This document shows, piece by piece, positions 34,037 to 43,023 of a stretch of 64,000 nucleotides of DNA. The stretch spans positions 248,001 through 312,000 of the forward strand of contig NZ_JAJMOX010000008.1 of assembly GCF_020991455.1 (NCBI RefSeq), read 5' to 3'. Source of the DNA: Flavobacterium sp. JAS. Its GTDB lineage: Bacteria; Bacteroidota; Bacteroidia; Flavobacteriales; Flavobacteriaceae. Made by a program: the position numbers and the translations under genes. The first letter of the stretch is position 1; each line of letters opens with the position of its first letter. Under the pieces are notes generated by a model, which had not been told where the DNA came from, did no database searches, and saw only the letters and a list, made by a program, of their open reading frames with translations.

Positions 34037-34129
34037 AACTTTTTAACATTTGCCTGCAATTAATTACAGAATTTATTTATTAATTTTACAGCTCCAAAAA
34101 CATGAACAATTCTAAAAAAGGTAAAAATT

Positions 34130-34759
34130 ATGATTAAAGTATGTCTTGCAGACAATCATCCTGTGACTCACTTTGGCGTTAAGTCTTATTTTAAAGACCA
34201 CGATCAAATTTCAATTGTTGCCAACGTAGGCAATTTTTCAATGGTTAGAGATATTCTTCAAACGAAGGAGATTGACATCCTAATTCTAGATCTAGAGTTA
34301 GAAGGTCTTTCAAGTATCTTTGAAGTAAAATCTATCCTGAAAAACTTCCCAAAAACAAAAATTGTAATTTTTAGTGACCTCGCTGAACAAATGTATGCTC
34401 CAAATGCAATCAAAGCAGGAGTTTCTGGGTATGTGCACAAAACAGAAAAACTTGAAACTTTAGGTCTTTCTATTATTAAAGTACATGAAGGAAAAATTAT
34501 CATCAACGAAACTGTACGTAAAAACATGGCTCTAATTGCTAAACAAAGCAAAAGCGAACGTCTGTACAGAAAACTGTCAAATCGCGAGATTGAAGTTTTG
34601 CGTTACTTAAGTGATGGTAAAAAGAACAATGAAATCTCTAAAATCTTAAATCTGAACGAAAAAACGATCAGTACTTACAAATTAAGATTATTGACTAAAT
34701 TAAATGTTACTAATTTAGTAGATCTTGTGAACAAAGCAAAGACTTTAGAAATTATTTAA
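34130..34759 (+). CDS. NarL/LuxR-type response regulator (orphan)
   Basis: Residues 1-120 are a receiver (CLADNHPV acidic residue, LILDLELEG phospho-Asp near 52, IVIFSDLAE switch Ser, GYVHKTE Lys). Residues ~145-205 are a LuxR helix-turn-helix (KLSNREIEVLRYLSDGKKNNEISKIL, NEKTISTYKLRLLTKL). The usual second Asp of the acidic pair is Asn, as in many Bacteroidota members. No kinase gene is adjacent. Its TAA overlaps the convergent dnaG stop within TTAA, leaving no room for a terminator. Confidence 0.92.
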   Translation: MIKVCLADNHPVTHFGVKSYFKDHDQISIVANVGNFSMVRDILQTKEIDILILDLELEGLSSIFEVKSILKNFPKTKIVIFSDLAEQMYAPNAIKAGVSGYVHKTEKLETLGLSIIKVHEGKIIINETVRKNMALIAKQSKSERLYRKLSNREIEVLRYLSDGKKNNEISKILNLNEKTISTYKLRLLTKLNVTNLVDLVNKAKTLEII

Positions 34760-36813
34760 TGGTATCTTGACATTACTCTTCCCAGTTTTTTCGAAAACGT
34801 ATTAACTAGTTTTGAGTAATCCACCACCATCGATAAAAGCTCTGTATTATCTGAATTATCAGGTTTTATAGAGCTTTTTAATTCTTCGATAATTCGACCA
34901 ACCAAAAACCAGCGCATAGACATAATTGTTTCAGTAACGTATTGCGCAATCGTTTCGTGTTTCATTTTCGAAAAAATATTCTGTCCTTCCCAATCGTGAA
35001 GAGTCAATCGCTCATCTTCCATCAAAATATCAGTAACTTCCTGAGCAAAATCAGGCTGCAAGTGCATTAAATATTTTTCAAGATTAAATTTTTCATTCTG
35101 ATGATAAAAACCAATTAAATTGGTAAAAATATCTCGAAATAAAGGATTCGAAAGTTCTACCTCATCTTCCTGCAAACTCAAATAAATTCGCTGAAAAACT
35201 TTATATTGTCTCATTTCAGAAACCATTACAACCTCACCTTCTCCATTATTTTTTAAGAGCACATCTTCAAATTCTTCGGTCTTATCGCCGTAAAGCAATA
35301 AAATCTCAATTACTTTTCGCTCCAGACGATATAATATATCAACCTTTTCCGTTTGTTGTTGCTGTGCCGGATATCCCATATCCCCAGGATAATCCTCCGG
35401 CGGTCCTGTTCTTGGATCATCCGGATCTCCTCCTGAATACGTATTATTTTGGTTTCTAAAAACTTCAAAAGGTTTTTGTTCCTGCTTTTGCTTTTTACCA
35501 GCTTCTACAAGATCCTTTTGAATCAACTGTGCCAATGTACTTACCAAAACCTGCTCTGAAATATCCATAATCCTTGCACATTCCTGAGTATATACCTCTC
35601 GTTGAATACGATCTGGTATCTTGGAAATACTCGTAACCATGTCGCGAATCAAATCGGCCTTTTTTATAGGGTCGTTCTTAGCTTCCTTCATTAAAAGCGA
35701 TGCTTTGAACTGTATAAAATCTTTACTATTTTCTTCTAAATAAGTAACTAACTCGTCATGAGAATTTTTTCTGGCAAAACTATCCGGATCTTCTCCGTCA
35801 GGAAAACCACAAACTCTCACGTTCATTCCTTCTTCCAAAATCAAATCGATTCCTCGAATAGAAGCACGTAATCCTGCAGCATCTCCGTCAAAAAGCACTG
35901 TAATATTTCTCGTTAGACGATTTACCAAACGAATCTGATCTGGCGTTAAAGCTGTTCCTGAAGAAGCAACAACATTCTCGATTCCGGCTTGGTTAAACTG
36001 AATTACATCGGTATAACCTTCAACCAAATAACAATTATTCTGTTTTGCGATTGCTTGCTTAGCCTGAAAAATTCCGTAAAGGACTTTACTTTTATGGTAA
36101 ATATCACTTTCAGGCGAGTTTAAGTATTTTGCCGCCTTTTTATCATTGGTTAAAATACGTCCTCCAAATCCTAAAACACGTCCGGACATACTTTCAATAG
36201 GAAACATTACACGGCCTTTAAAACGGTCAAAAGGTCGATCTTCTCTTGCAATTGTCAAACCCGTACTTTCCAGAAATTCCAGTTTATATCCTTTACCCAA
36301 AGCTTCTTTAGTAAGAGCATCCCAGGTTTCCGGCGAATATCCTAAACTAAACTTTTTAATTGTTTCATTTGTAAAACCTCTTTCCTTGAAATACGAAAGT
36401 CCAATTGCTTTTCCTTCTTCTGAATTTAAAAGTATATCATTAAAATATTCCTTTGCAAATTCCGAAACCAAATACATACTTTCACGAACATCAGTCATGG
36501 CTTTTTCAGCATCGGACTGTTCTGTTTCTTCAATTTCAATATTGTATTTTCTGGCTAAATATCGAATGGCTTCCGGATAGGTAAACTGTGAGTGCTCCAT
36601 CAGGAATTTTACAGAATTCCCGCCTTTTCCTGTACTAAAATCTTTCCAGATTCCTTTTGCAGGCGACACCATGAACGATGGAGAACGCTCGTCTGAGAAT
36701 GGACTCAACCCTTTGAAATTACTTCCGGCACGTTTTAAATTAACAAAATCACCAATAACCTCCTCTACTCGAGCAGTTTCAAAAACAGTATCAATTGTGG
36801 CTTGTGAAATCAA
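34756..36813 (-). CDS. dnaG: DNA primase DnaG (TTG start)
   Basis: Synthesises RNA primers at the replication fork. I start at TTG 36813, which gives MISQATIDTVFETARVEEVI, the expected primase N-terminus; an in-frame ATG 38 codons upstream reads through the terminator of the preceding gene and adds unrelated hydrophobic sequence. A normal primase begins almost at this point. The N-terminal Zn-domain is atypical (FKGLSPFSDERSPSF instead of the usual CPFHxEKTPS, Cys replaced), followed by the TOPRIM region (LVEGYTDVIQFNQAG, VLFDGDAAG) and a C-terminal helicase-binding domain. 685 aa. Confidence 0.93.
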   Translation of the reverse strand: MISQATIDTVFETARVEEVIGDFVNLKRAGSNFKGLSPFSDERSPSFMVSPAKGIWKDFSTGKGGNSVKFLMEHSQFTYPEAIRYLARKYNIEIEETEQSDAEKAMTDVRESMYLVSEFAKEYFNDILLNSEEGKAIGLSYFKERGFTNETIKKFSLGYSPETWDALTKEALGKGYKLEFLESTGLTIAREDRPFDRFKGRVMFPIESMSGRVLGFGGRILTNDKKAAKYLNSPESDIYHKSKVLYGIFQAKQAIAKQNNCYLVEGYTDVIQFNQAGIENVVASSGTALTPDQIRLVNRLTRNITVLFDGDAAGLRASIRGIDLILEEGMNVRVCGFPDGEDPDSFARKNSHDELVTYLEENSKDFIQFKASLLMKEAKNDPIKKADLIRDMVTSISKIPDRIQREVYTQECARIMDISEQVLVSTLAQLIQKDLVEAGKKQKQEQKPFEVFRNQNNTYSGGDPDDPRTGPPEDYPGDMGYPAQQQQTEKVDILYRLERKVIEILLLYGDKTEEFEDVLLKNNGEGEVVMVSEMRQYKVFQRIYLSLQEDEVELSNPLFRDIFTNLIGFYHQNEKFNLEKYLMHLQPDFAQEVTDILMEDERLTLHDWEGQNIFSKMKHETIAQYVTETIMSMRWFLVGRIIEELKSSIKPDNSDNTELLSMVVDYSKLVNTFSKKLGRVMSRYH

Positions 36814-36883
36814 AACGTAAAATATTTTAAAAATTTGAAGTCTGTAAAAGTACACAAATCCATCTTGAAATAGGATGATTTCA

Positions 36884-36914
36884 AATAAAAAAAGCACCTC
36901 TTTCGAAATGCTTT
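36884..36914 (-). terminator. Terminator of the sigma / anti-sigma / outer-membrane unit
   Basis: On the minus strand AAAGCA pairs with TGCTTT across a 12-nt loop and runs into TTTTTTTATTT. It lies 26 bp after the outer-membrane gene and overlaps the in-frame upstream extension of dnaG, which supports the TTG start of dnaG. Confidence 0.65.
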
Positions 36915-36939
36915 CTCTACTAACCAATTAACTAAATTT

Positions 36940-37992
36940 TTAATTTAAATCAAGTCTTAATCCTAGCGAAATATTATTTTCTTTCACTAAATTATCTTGA
37001 AACAGCGGATTCAAATCATATTTCATATACAAACTCACTTCTTTATAACCTATATAAGAGCTCAATCCGTAGATAAAATTATTTACGTTATAATCTCCTT
37101 TTATTCTCGTTTTATAATCTAAATCGTCCTGGTCGTATTTTAGAATCTGTTTTGATTTTACGTTGATTCCTGCGTATCCTCCAATTCCAAAACGGAAGCT
37201 TTGATGTGTTTTAAAATAAGTTTTTCCGTTAACTATTTTAGGTTTAGAAAAATCAAATTCTAAATGAACTGGCAAAACAATGTAAACGTTTCTAAAACGA
37301 GATTCATCAAGATTTATCGCATTTTTCTGTAGCACTGTTTGATCTCCATCTACAACAAAATTGCGATTGTCTGTTGGACGAATATTATTATACATTAATG
37401 AAAGTCCGTATTTGGCATGCAACAAGTTGTCGTTTTTCATTAATCTTGAATTATAGGTAAAACCCCATTCATAAAAATGCGAACCTACAAAACTATAATT
37501 TGAATCCTGAAGTTTTCCGTCGACCATCATATTATTCAAACCCGCTGCAAACACAAATTGCGATGTAGTTCTTTTTTCGCCACGAATAGAATCTTTTTTC
37601 TTTTTATTATCCTTCCATTCTTTATCATTCCAATGAATAACCAATCTATGTTTTTTTATCGAATCTCCTTCTTTGATTTTTCCATCTACTTTTTGCTGTA
37701 CTAAATCATTAAGTTCATTTTGCGCTTCGGTTACCTTTTGTTCAATAATTGTTGCTCTGACTTCTGCCAGTTCTTTTTTACGCTTATCGGCTTCTTCCTG
37801 CGTAATTTTCCCTTCAGACAATTGAACGTTTACGGCTTCAACTTCTTCTTTTAAAGTTCCTTTTTCTTCCTTGGTTATCTTTTCTATTTTATTAGCAATC
37901 TGCCTTGCTTTAGATTCAAAAGTTTCCTGTCCCATTACTTTGCTTACAAACAAAAAAATGAGGATAACGAGATAAATAGTAAAATTTTTCAT
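36940..37992 (-). CDS. Outer-membrane beta-barrel protein with N-terminal coiled coil
   Basis: The signal peptide MKNFTIYLVILIFLFVSKVMGQ is followed by about 90 residues of charged coiled coil (ARQIANKIEKITKEEKGTLK, QEEADKRKKELAEVR) and then about 220 residues of barrel-like strands (FVFAAGLNNMMVDG, HEFD-type strands, EVSLYMKYDLNPLF) ending NISLGLRLDLN. It follows an ECF sigma factor and a membrane anti-sigma-like protein on the same strand with a 186-bp gap, so it may be their target or the last gene of the unit. Function unknown. Confidence 0.7.
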   Translation of the reverse strand: MKNFTIYLVILIFLFVSKVMGQETFESKARQIANKIEKITKEEKGTLKEEVEAVNVQLSEGKITQEEADKRKKELAEVRATIIEQKVTEAQNELNDLVQQKVDGKIKEGDSIKKHRLVIHWNDKEWKDNKKKKDSIRGEKRTTSQFVFAAGLNNMMVDGKLQDSNYSFVGSHFYEWGFTYNSRLMKNDNLLHAKYGLSLMYNNIRPTDNRNFVVDGDQTVLQKNAINLDESRFRNVYIVLPVHLEFDFSKPKIVNGKTYFKTHQSFRFGIGGYAGINVKSKQILKYDQDDLDYKTRIKGDYNVNNFIYGLSSYIGYKEVSLYMKYDLNPLFQDNLVKENNISLGLRLDLN

Positions 37993-38150
37993 GATTGATT
38001 TTTTTAAAAATTGATTATTGATTGATGATTATTTAATTATTAATTGTGATTTGTAAATTCTATATTCCATATCCATCGGATTAAAACCCGACGCTACAAT
38101 ATGGATCGTTCCTCCGGAACTAAAAATCTATCTTCTACATTCTTGCTTCT

Positions 38151-38178
38151 TTCTTCTATACTCTTTCTTCTATACTCT
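38151..38178. repeat. Tandem 14-bp repeat beside the anti-sigma-like gene
   Basis: TTCTTCTATACTCT occurs twice back to back, ending at the base before the stop codon of the next minus-strand gene. The preceding bases (CCGACGCTACAATATGGATC…) look like another interspersed intergenic word. Confidence 0.6.
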
Positions 38179-38928
38179 CTATTCCTGCTGATTTCGATTT
38201 GCCAAAGCCACTTTTACGGTTTGATAATTTTTATTGACTTTTGTAATTACTTTTTCTCTAAAAGAAAGTTCTAATTCACCATCGACCTGATTTAGTAAAT
38301 CGTTGGCATTTACTTTGATTTTTGCTTTCGGTTTAACCGAATTTTCTGCAACTACAGTTTTTTCGGCCGAAAGTAACAACTGATCGACACTTTCTTTTTT
38401 AGAAGTTTCAACAGTTGGATTTGCAGTATTGATTGATCGTTTTTCTGGATTGTTTTTGATGATGACTGAAGACTCCGCTACTTGATTTTTTTCGTTTTTG
38501 CTTGGTTTATTTGAATTTAACTTTAAAACATCGGGGTGATTATTCCCTTGTTTTTCAGACTCCCGAACAGATTCTTTTTCTGAAGTTGCAACTTCAGTTC
38601 TAACTGAATCTATTGTATTTAAAGTTGGTTTTACAACCGAATCTTTCTTTGTATTTTCTTCTATTACAATATTATTTTTTGGAGTTTCAACAACACTTTT
38701 CTTCTGATTAAAGTAAAAAGTTCCAACTAATAAGAAACCGACAATACTGGCTGCGATATACAACCATTTTCTTTTTGAAGCTTGCAGTGAGCGAAGTCGA
38801 ACTGTAGGTTTCTTTTCTTCAGCAACACTCAGCATCGCATCTAATCTGTCCCAGGCTTTATCGCTTGGTTCGATCGTACGTTGATTTAGTTTTTCACGGA
38901 AATCCTTTTCAAAATTATTCGGTTCCAT
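38179..38928 (-). CDS. Membrane anti-sigma-factor-like protein
   Basis: The cytosolic N-terminus (NFEKDFREKLNQRTIEPSDKAWDRLDAML) has the length and charge of a sigma-binding segment, then one membrane helix (WLYIAASIVGFLLVGTFYF, ~54-72) and a long Lys/Ser/Glu-rich, probably disordered periplasmic part ending in a short ordered stretch (NDLLNQVDGELELSFREKVI). It overlaps the sigma gene by 14 nt. The anti-sigma role is inferred from topology and context; no zinc-type ZAS motif is present. Confidence 0.75.
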   Translation of the reverse strand: MEPNNFEKDFREKLNQRTIEPSDKAWDRLDAMLSVAEEKKPTVRLRSLQASKRKWLYIAASIVGFLLVGTFYFNQKKSVVETPKNNIVIEENTKKDSVVKPTLNTIDSVRTEVATSEKESVRESEKQGNNHPDVLKLNSNKPSKNEKNQVAESSVIIKNNPEKRSINTANPTVETSKKESVDQLLLSAEKTVVAENSVKPKAKIKVNANDLLNQVDGELELSFREKVITKVNKNYQTVKVALANRNQQE

Positions 38929-39475
38929 TATCTTGTTTTTTTAGAATATTAATTTGTGTTTGTAGCATCTTTCTTGCGTGCGATAATTGCGATTTCGATG
39001 TTCCCTCATTAATCCCCAGCATCGTGGCAATTTCATTGTGTTTATATCCTTCTATGGCGTATAAATTGAAAATCATTCTATAACCGTCCGGCAGAGCGTC
39101 TATTAAAAACTGAATCTGATCTGTCGAAAATTTGCTGTCAATTGCATTAAAACTTTCTTCGACATAAATTTCATCTTCTGTAAACTTTACTTTTTTCTGA
39201 ACTCTTAAATAAGAGATACATTCGTTGACCATAATTCGGCGAATCCATCCTTCAAAACTTCCTTTATGCTCAAATTTGTTTAGGTTGGTAAACACTTTCA
39301 TGAAAGCGGTTATCATTACATCTTCGGCCAATTGAATATCTTTTATATATTGTCGACAAACGCTTAGCATCTTTGGAGAAAACCGAGTATAAATCTGTTG
39401 TTGTGCTTGCCGATTATTTTCGACAGCCAACTTTATAATTTCGGTTTCTTCTTGATGTAAATGAATAATTTTCAT
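38915..39475 (-). CDS. ECF-type RNA polymerase sigma factor
   Basis: 186 aa, sigma-70 regions 2 and 4 only. Region 2 is around residues 25-95 (IYTRFSPKMLSVCRQYIKD, AEDVMITAFMKVFTNL, FEGWIRRIMVNECISYLR). Region 4 is around 125-175 (LPDGYRMIFNLYAIEGYKHN, EIATMLGINEGTSKSQLSHA). This is the SigX/CarQ-like subtype common in Bacteroidota. Its partner is the overlapping membrane protein gene downstream, and the operon may include the outer-membrane protein. Confidence 0.95.
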   Translation of the reverse strand: MKIIHLHQEETEIIKLAVENNRQAQQQIYTRFSPKMLSVCRQYIKDIQLAEDVMITAFMKVFTNLNKFEHKGSFEGWIRRIMVNECISYLRVQKKVKFTEDEIYVEESFNAIDSKFSTDQIQFLIDALPDGYRMIFNLYAIEGYKHNEIATMLGINEGTSKSQLSHARKMLQTQINILKKQDNGTE

Positions 39476-39664
39476 TAATAAGCATTCAGGTTTTGGTTTA
39501 CTAACAGACTTCTATTAGCATAGACGAGTTAGGTTGTAAAATGGTTGCATCTGAATTAAAAAAAAACAAAAAATAAATTCCAAATTCCAAAACAAAAAAC
39601 CAAAATAACTGATATACAGCCAAGTAAATCAATTATCTAATTTTCTAATTGACAAATTATCTAA

Positions 39665-40642
39665 TTATTTTTTTCTTTCAATAACGTAGTTAACCATTAA
39701 AATAAGAGCATCTTTGAACTCAGAATCTTCAAAGTTTTGAAGTAATGAAAGTGCTTCCTGCTGGAATTCTACCATTTTATTTTCAGCGTAAGCCAAACCA
39801 TTATTGTCTTTTACAAAAGCAATAACTTCTTTAACACGTTTTTTGTCTTTATTGTGGTTTTTGATGGAGTTTATCAACCACTTTTTTTCTTGCGGAGTAC
39901 AAGTATTTAAAACATGAATTAAAGGCAAAGTCATTTTTTGCTCTTTAATATCAATTCCGGTTGGTTTACCGATGGCTTCTTCGCTATAATCGAATAAGTC
40001 GTCTTTGATTTGAAAAGCCATCCCGATAAGCTCCCCAAACATGCGCATATTCTCAACCTGAGCATCATCTTCAATTACAGATTTTGCACCAAGCGCACAA
40101 CAAGCGGCAATAAGTGTCGCTGTTTTTTTTCGGATGATTTCGTAATAAACATCTTCGGTAATATCAAGTCTTCGGGCTTTTTCGATCTGAAGCAATTCAC
40201 CTTCACTCATTTCACGAACTGCGACAGAAATGATTCGGAGTAAATCGAAATCACCATTATCGATAGAAAGCAATAATCCTTTTGAAAGTAAATAATCACC
40301 AACCAAAACGGCAATTTTATTTTTCCAAAGTGCATTGATAGAGAAAAATCCGCGGCGGCGATTACTATCATCCACCACATCATCGTGCACTAAAGTTGCG
40401 GTATGAATAAGCTCAATTACAGATGCACCACGATACGTTCGCTCGTTTACAATACCACCCGAAACCATTTTAGCGGTTAGAAAAACAAACATCGGACGCA
40501 TTTGTTTTCCTTTTCTATTTACGATATAATAAGTAATACGGTTCAGTAAAGCCACCTTTGAGGTCATCGATTCATGGAACTTTTTTTCAAAAAGTTCCAT
40601 CTCGTTAAAGATGGGCTGTTTTATTTGAGAAGTAATATTCAT
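39665..40642 (-). CDS. All-trans polyprenyl diphosphate synthase
   Basis: Prenyltransferase of the IspA/IspB superfamily. The first aspartate-rich motif is HDDVVDDSNRRRG (near residue 85) and the second KDDLFDYS (near 212); GKQMRPMFVFL and LVGDYLLSKGLL are the other signatures. 325 aa fits long-chain synthases, so the product is probably the side chain of menaquinone. Chain length cannot be fixed by eye, so no symbol is given. Monocistronic, with a -7 element very close to the ATG. Confidence 0.92.
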   Translation of the reverse strand: MNITSQIKQPIFNEMELFEKKFHESMTSKVALLNRITYYIVNRKGKQMRPMFVFLTAKMVSGGIVNERTYRGASVIELIHTATLVHDDVVDDSNRRRGFFSINALWKNKIAVLVGDYLLSKGLLLSIDNGDFDLLRIISVAVREMSEGELLQIEKARRLDITEDVYYEIIRKKTATLIAACCALGAKSVIEDDAQVENMRMFGELIGMAFQIKDDLFDYSEEAIGKPTGIDIKEQKMTLPLIHVLNTCTPQEKKWLINSIKNHNKDKKRVKEVIAFVKDNNGLAYAENKMVEFQQEALSLLQNFEDSEFKDALILMVNYVIERKK

Positions 40643-40650
40643 TTCGATCC

Positions 40651-40658
40651 CAAATATA
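40651..40658 (-). promoter_or_regulatory. Promoter -7 element (TATATTTG) of the polyprenyl synthase gene
   Basis: Perfect TAnnTTTG on the minus strand, only 8 nt before the ATG at 40642. The 5' leader would be a few bases at most. Confidence 0.5.
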
Positions 40659-40804
40659 CTATTTTAAATAAAAAAACGTTGTCTATTTTAAGTTAGTATA
40701 ACAATAATTTATGCATAAACTTAAAAAAACTCTACCAAGAACGTTTTTTATAAAGCCTAATTTGAATTCATTATTTAAAAGTAAAACCCCTTAACCTATT
40801 TATT

Positions 40805-41665
40805 ATGAAAACAAAAGTTTTATTTATTGGAACATTAGTCGCTTTATCTTTTTTTGTTAGTTGTAATTCTGATGAAAAAACAAATGACGGAACTACTGCA
40901 GCAATTTCTAACAATGAAATTATTACTACTTCTAAAATTGATGCCTCAATTGAAGATGTGACTAATATTGCTGAAGATCAATTTAACGCACAACAAAATA
41001 TCACTGCTAAACCCAGTGGTCCCGTAAAAAGCTATTTACCAAGTTGTGCTACTATTACAACAGTTTTAACGAACAATACCTGGACAAAAACAGTCGATTT
41101 TGGCATTGAAGGATGTACACTGAATAACGGAAATATTGTTAAAGGAAAAATGGTTATCTCATTCTCCAATGATTTCTCTTCTTCTACTCAAACTATCAGT
41201 TATACTTTTGACGGATTTTACCATAACGGCAAAAAACTTCAAGGAAGCAAAAGCATCGTTAGAACTATAAAAACAACTAATTTATTGGCAACAGAGCATC
41301 CGGTTTTGACCGCAACGATCGATATGACCATTACTTTTGATGATGGCGGTGTTTATACAAGAAAAGGCTCATTGGTAAAAGAAATGGTTGCTGGTTATGA
41401 TACCTGGTTTGATTGGGAAGATGATGCTTATTTAGTAACAGGAAGCGGAACAACAACTTTTCCTAATGGAGATACTTTGTCGGCCGAAATTACAACTCCG
41501 CTTGAATTTGATTCATCATGCAGAAAATCATTTGCTGTAAAAGGGGTTGTTTCTATTACCAAAAATGGAGCTGTTGCTATTGTTGATTTTGGAGACGGAA
41601 GCTGTGACACTCTTGCCAAAGTAACAAAAGATGGGGTAACGGAAGAAATTGATTTGAAAAAATAA
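40805..41665 (+). CDS. Hypothetical lipoprotein
   Basis: The lipoprotein signal MKTKVLFIGTLVALSFFVSC (lipobox FVSC, Cys20) is followed by an acidic Ser/Thr-rich linker and a beta-rich domain (TWTKTVDFGIEGCTLNNGNI, GKMVISFSNDF, QTISYTFDGFYHNGK, TVDFGDGSCD-like end). Two internal repeats share the pattern VDFG…GC/SCD, near residues 98-110 and 257-267, suggesting a duplicated beta unit. A terminator follows. Related flavobacterial lipoproteins exist, but I cannot name the family. Confidence 0.75.
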   Translation: MKTKVLFIGTLVALSFFVSCNSDEKTNDGTTAAISNNEIITTSKIDASIEDVTNIAEDQFNAQQNITAKPSGPVKSYLPSCATITTVLTNNTWTKTVDFGIEGCTLNNGNIVKGKMVISFSNDFSSSTQTISYTFDGFYHNGKKLQGSKSIVRTIKTTNLLATEHPVLTATIDMTITFDDGGVYTRKGSLVKEMVAGYDTWFDWEDDAYLVTGSGTTTFPNGDTLSAEITTPLEFDSSCRKSFAVKGVVSITKNGAVAIVDFGDGSCDTLAKVTKDGVTEEIDLKK

Positions 41666-41682
41666 GAATCCTTTTTGCTCCA

Positions 41683-41731
41683 AAAAAAAGCATTAAGAAC
41701 AAGAATCTCTCTCGTTTTTAATGCTTTTTTT
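41683..41731 (+). terminator. Terminator after the lipoprotein gene
   Basis: AAAAAAGCATTAA pairs with TTAATGCTTTTTT around a 21-nt loop, followed by more T. Confidence 0.8.
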
Positions 41732-41748
41732 ATGTTACCAAATGTAAC

Positions 41749-41949
41749 CCCTACGGGACATTTTGAGGTTTGCGTTTATTCTTTTGCTACCAACATTTAA
41801 TTCCTAACGGAATATCTCGGAGAAATTATTATTGTTAAACATAATACCTATTGAACATTTTCTTTCAATATCTAATTCCTAAAAATATCTCGGAGAGATT
41901 ACATCTTGGTAGAAAAACATTAATGATGATGATTTTTTGTCCCGTAGGG
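41749..41949. repeat. Complex intergenic repeat between the lipoprotein gene and rlmN
   Basis: Outer 12-bp inverted repeats CCCTACGGGACA (41749-41760) and TGTCCCGTAGGG (41938-41949) enclose two diverged direct copies of ATTCCTAACGG-AATATCTCGG followed by AGA(A/G)ATTA (about 41800-41828 and 41875-41901). It fills most of the 310-bp gap. Words like CCCGTAGGGAC are familiar from Flavobacterium intergenic DNA. No ORF inside. Confidence 0.7.
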
Positions 41950-41975
41950 ACTACACCTATATCACTAATATAAAT

Positions 41976-43019
41976 TTATCCTTCTTTATTTGCTAATTGC
42001 CCACAAGCTGCATCAATATCTTTTCCGCGGCTGCGACGCACTTTTACTATAATGCCAATATTTTCTAAAGCTTTTATATAAGCCATTATAGACTCTTCTG
42101 AAGCTTGTTGAAACTCTCCGTCATCAATTGGGTTATATTCGATTAAATTAACCTTACATGGTACGTATTTACAGAATTTCACCAAAGCATCAATTGAAGC
42201 TTTATCGTCATTGATTCCTTTCCAAACTACATATTCGTACGAAATCTTATTTTTTGTTTTTCTATACCAATATTCTAATGATTCTCTCAAATCTGCCAAT
42301 GGGAAGTTTTTACTAAAAGGCATGATTCGCGCACGAATTTCATCAATTGCCGAGTGCAAAGAAACCGCCAATTTGAATTTTACATCGTCATCGGCCATCT
42401 TTTTAATCATTTTCGGGATTCCTGAAGTCGAAACCATAATACGTTTTGGCGACATTCCTAAACCTTCCGGTGAAGTAATCATATCGATTGCTTTGATTAC
42501 ATTATTATAATTCATCAAAGGCTCGCCCATTCCCATAAAAACAATATTCGAAAGTGGGTGATTATGATATAAACGGCTTTCTTTATCAATGGCAATAACC
42601 TGATCGTAGATTTCTCCCGGCTCCAGATTACGCATTCTTTTTAAACGTGAAGTAGCACAGAAGTTACAATCTAAACTACAACCTACCTGACTCGAAACGC
42701 AAGCTGTTGTTCTGGTGTCTGTTGGTATCAAAACTGATTCTACTACTAAACCATCGTGCAAACGAACGGCATTTTTTACTGTCCCGTCACTGCTGCGCTG
42801 CATGGTATCAACCTTAATATGATTGATTACAAAATTATCTTCAAGCATAGAACGCGTTGCTTTGGCAACATTCGTCATATCATCAAAACTGTGTGCTCCT
42901 TTGCTCCATAACCATTCATAGACCTGATTTCCACGAAAAGCTTTGTCATTATTTTCGACAAAAAAATCTCGCAATTGATCTTTTGATAAGGCTCTTATGT
43001 CTTTTTTCTCAATTTGCAT
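41976..43019 (-). CDS. rlmN: Dual-specificity RNA methyltransferase RlmN
   Basis: Radical-SAM enzyme that methylates C2 of A2503 in 23S rRNA and A37 of some tRNAs. SQVGCSLDCNFCATSRLKRM holds the CxxxCxxC iron-sulfur motif near residue 114; NIVFMGMGEPLMNY is the SAM-binding GEP segment; the late Cys in DIDAACGQLA (near 341) is the methyl-carrying residue. 347 aa, full length. A -7 element sits 4 nt before ATG, so the mRNA is probably leaderless. Confidence 0.96.
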   Translation of the reverse strand: MQIEKKDIRALSKDQLRDFFVENNDKAFRGNQVYEWLWSKGAHSFDDMTNVAKATRSMLEDNFVINHIKVDTMQRSSDGTVKNAVRLHDGLVVESVLIPTDTRTTACVSSQVGCSLDCNFCATSRLKRMRNLEPGEIYDQVIAIDKESRLYHNHPLSNIVFMGMGEPLMNYNNVIKAIDMITSPEGLGMSPKRIMVSTSGIPKMIKKMADDDVKFKLAVSLHSAIDEIRARIMPFSKNFPLADLRESLEYWYRKTKNKISYEYVVWKGINDDKASIDALVKFCKYVPCKVNLIEYNPIDDGEFQQASEESIMAYIKALENIGIIVKVRRSRGKDIDAACGQLANKEG

Positions 43020-43023
43020 GGTG

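Noticed and set aside
36814..36927. Longer DnaG with an ATG start at 36927
   Set aside because: The extension is hydrophobic, unlike any primase N-terminus, and overlaps the terminator of the preceding gene.
41735..41965. CRISPR-like array because of repeated words
   Set aside because: Only two diverged copies, no regular spacers and no cas genes.
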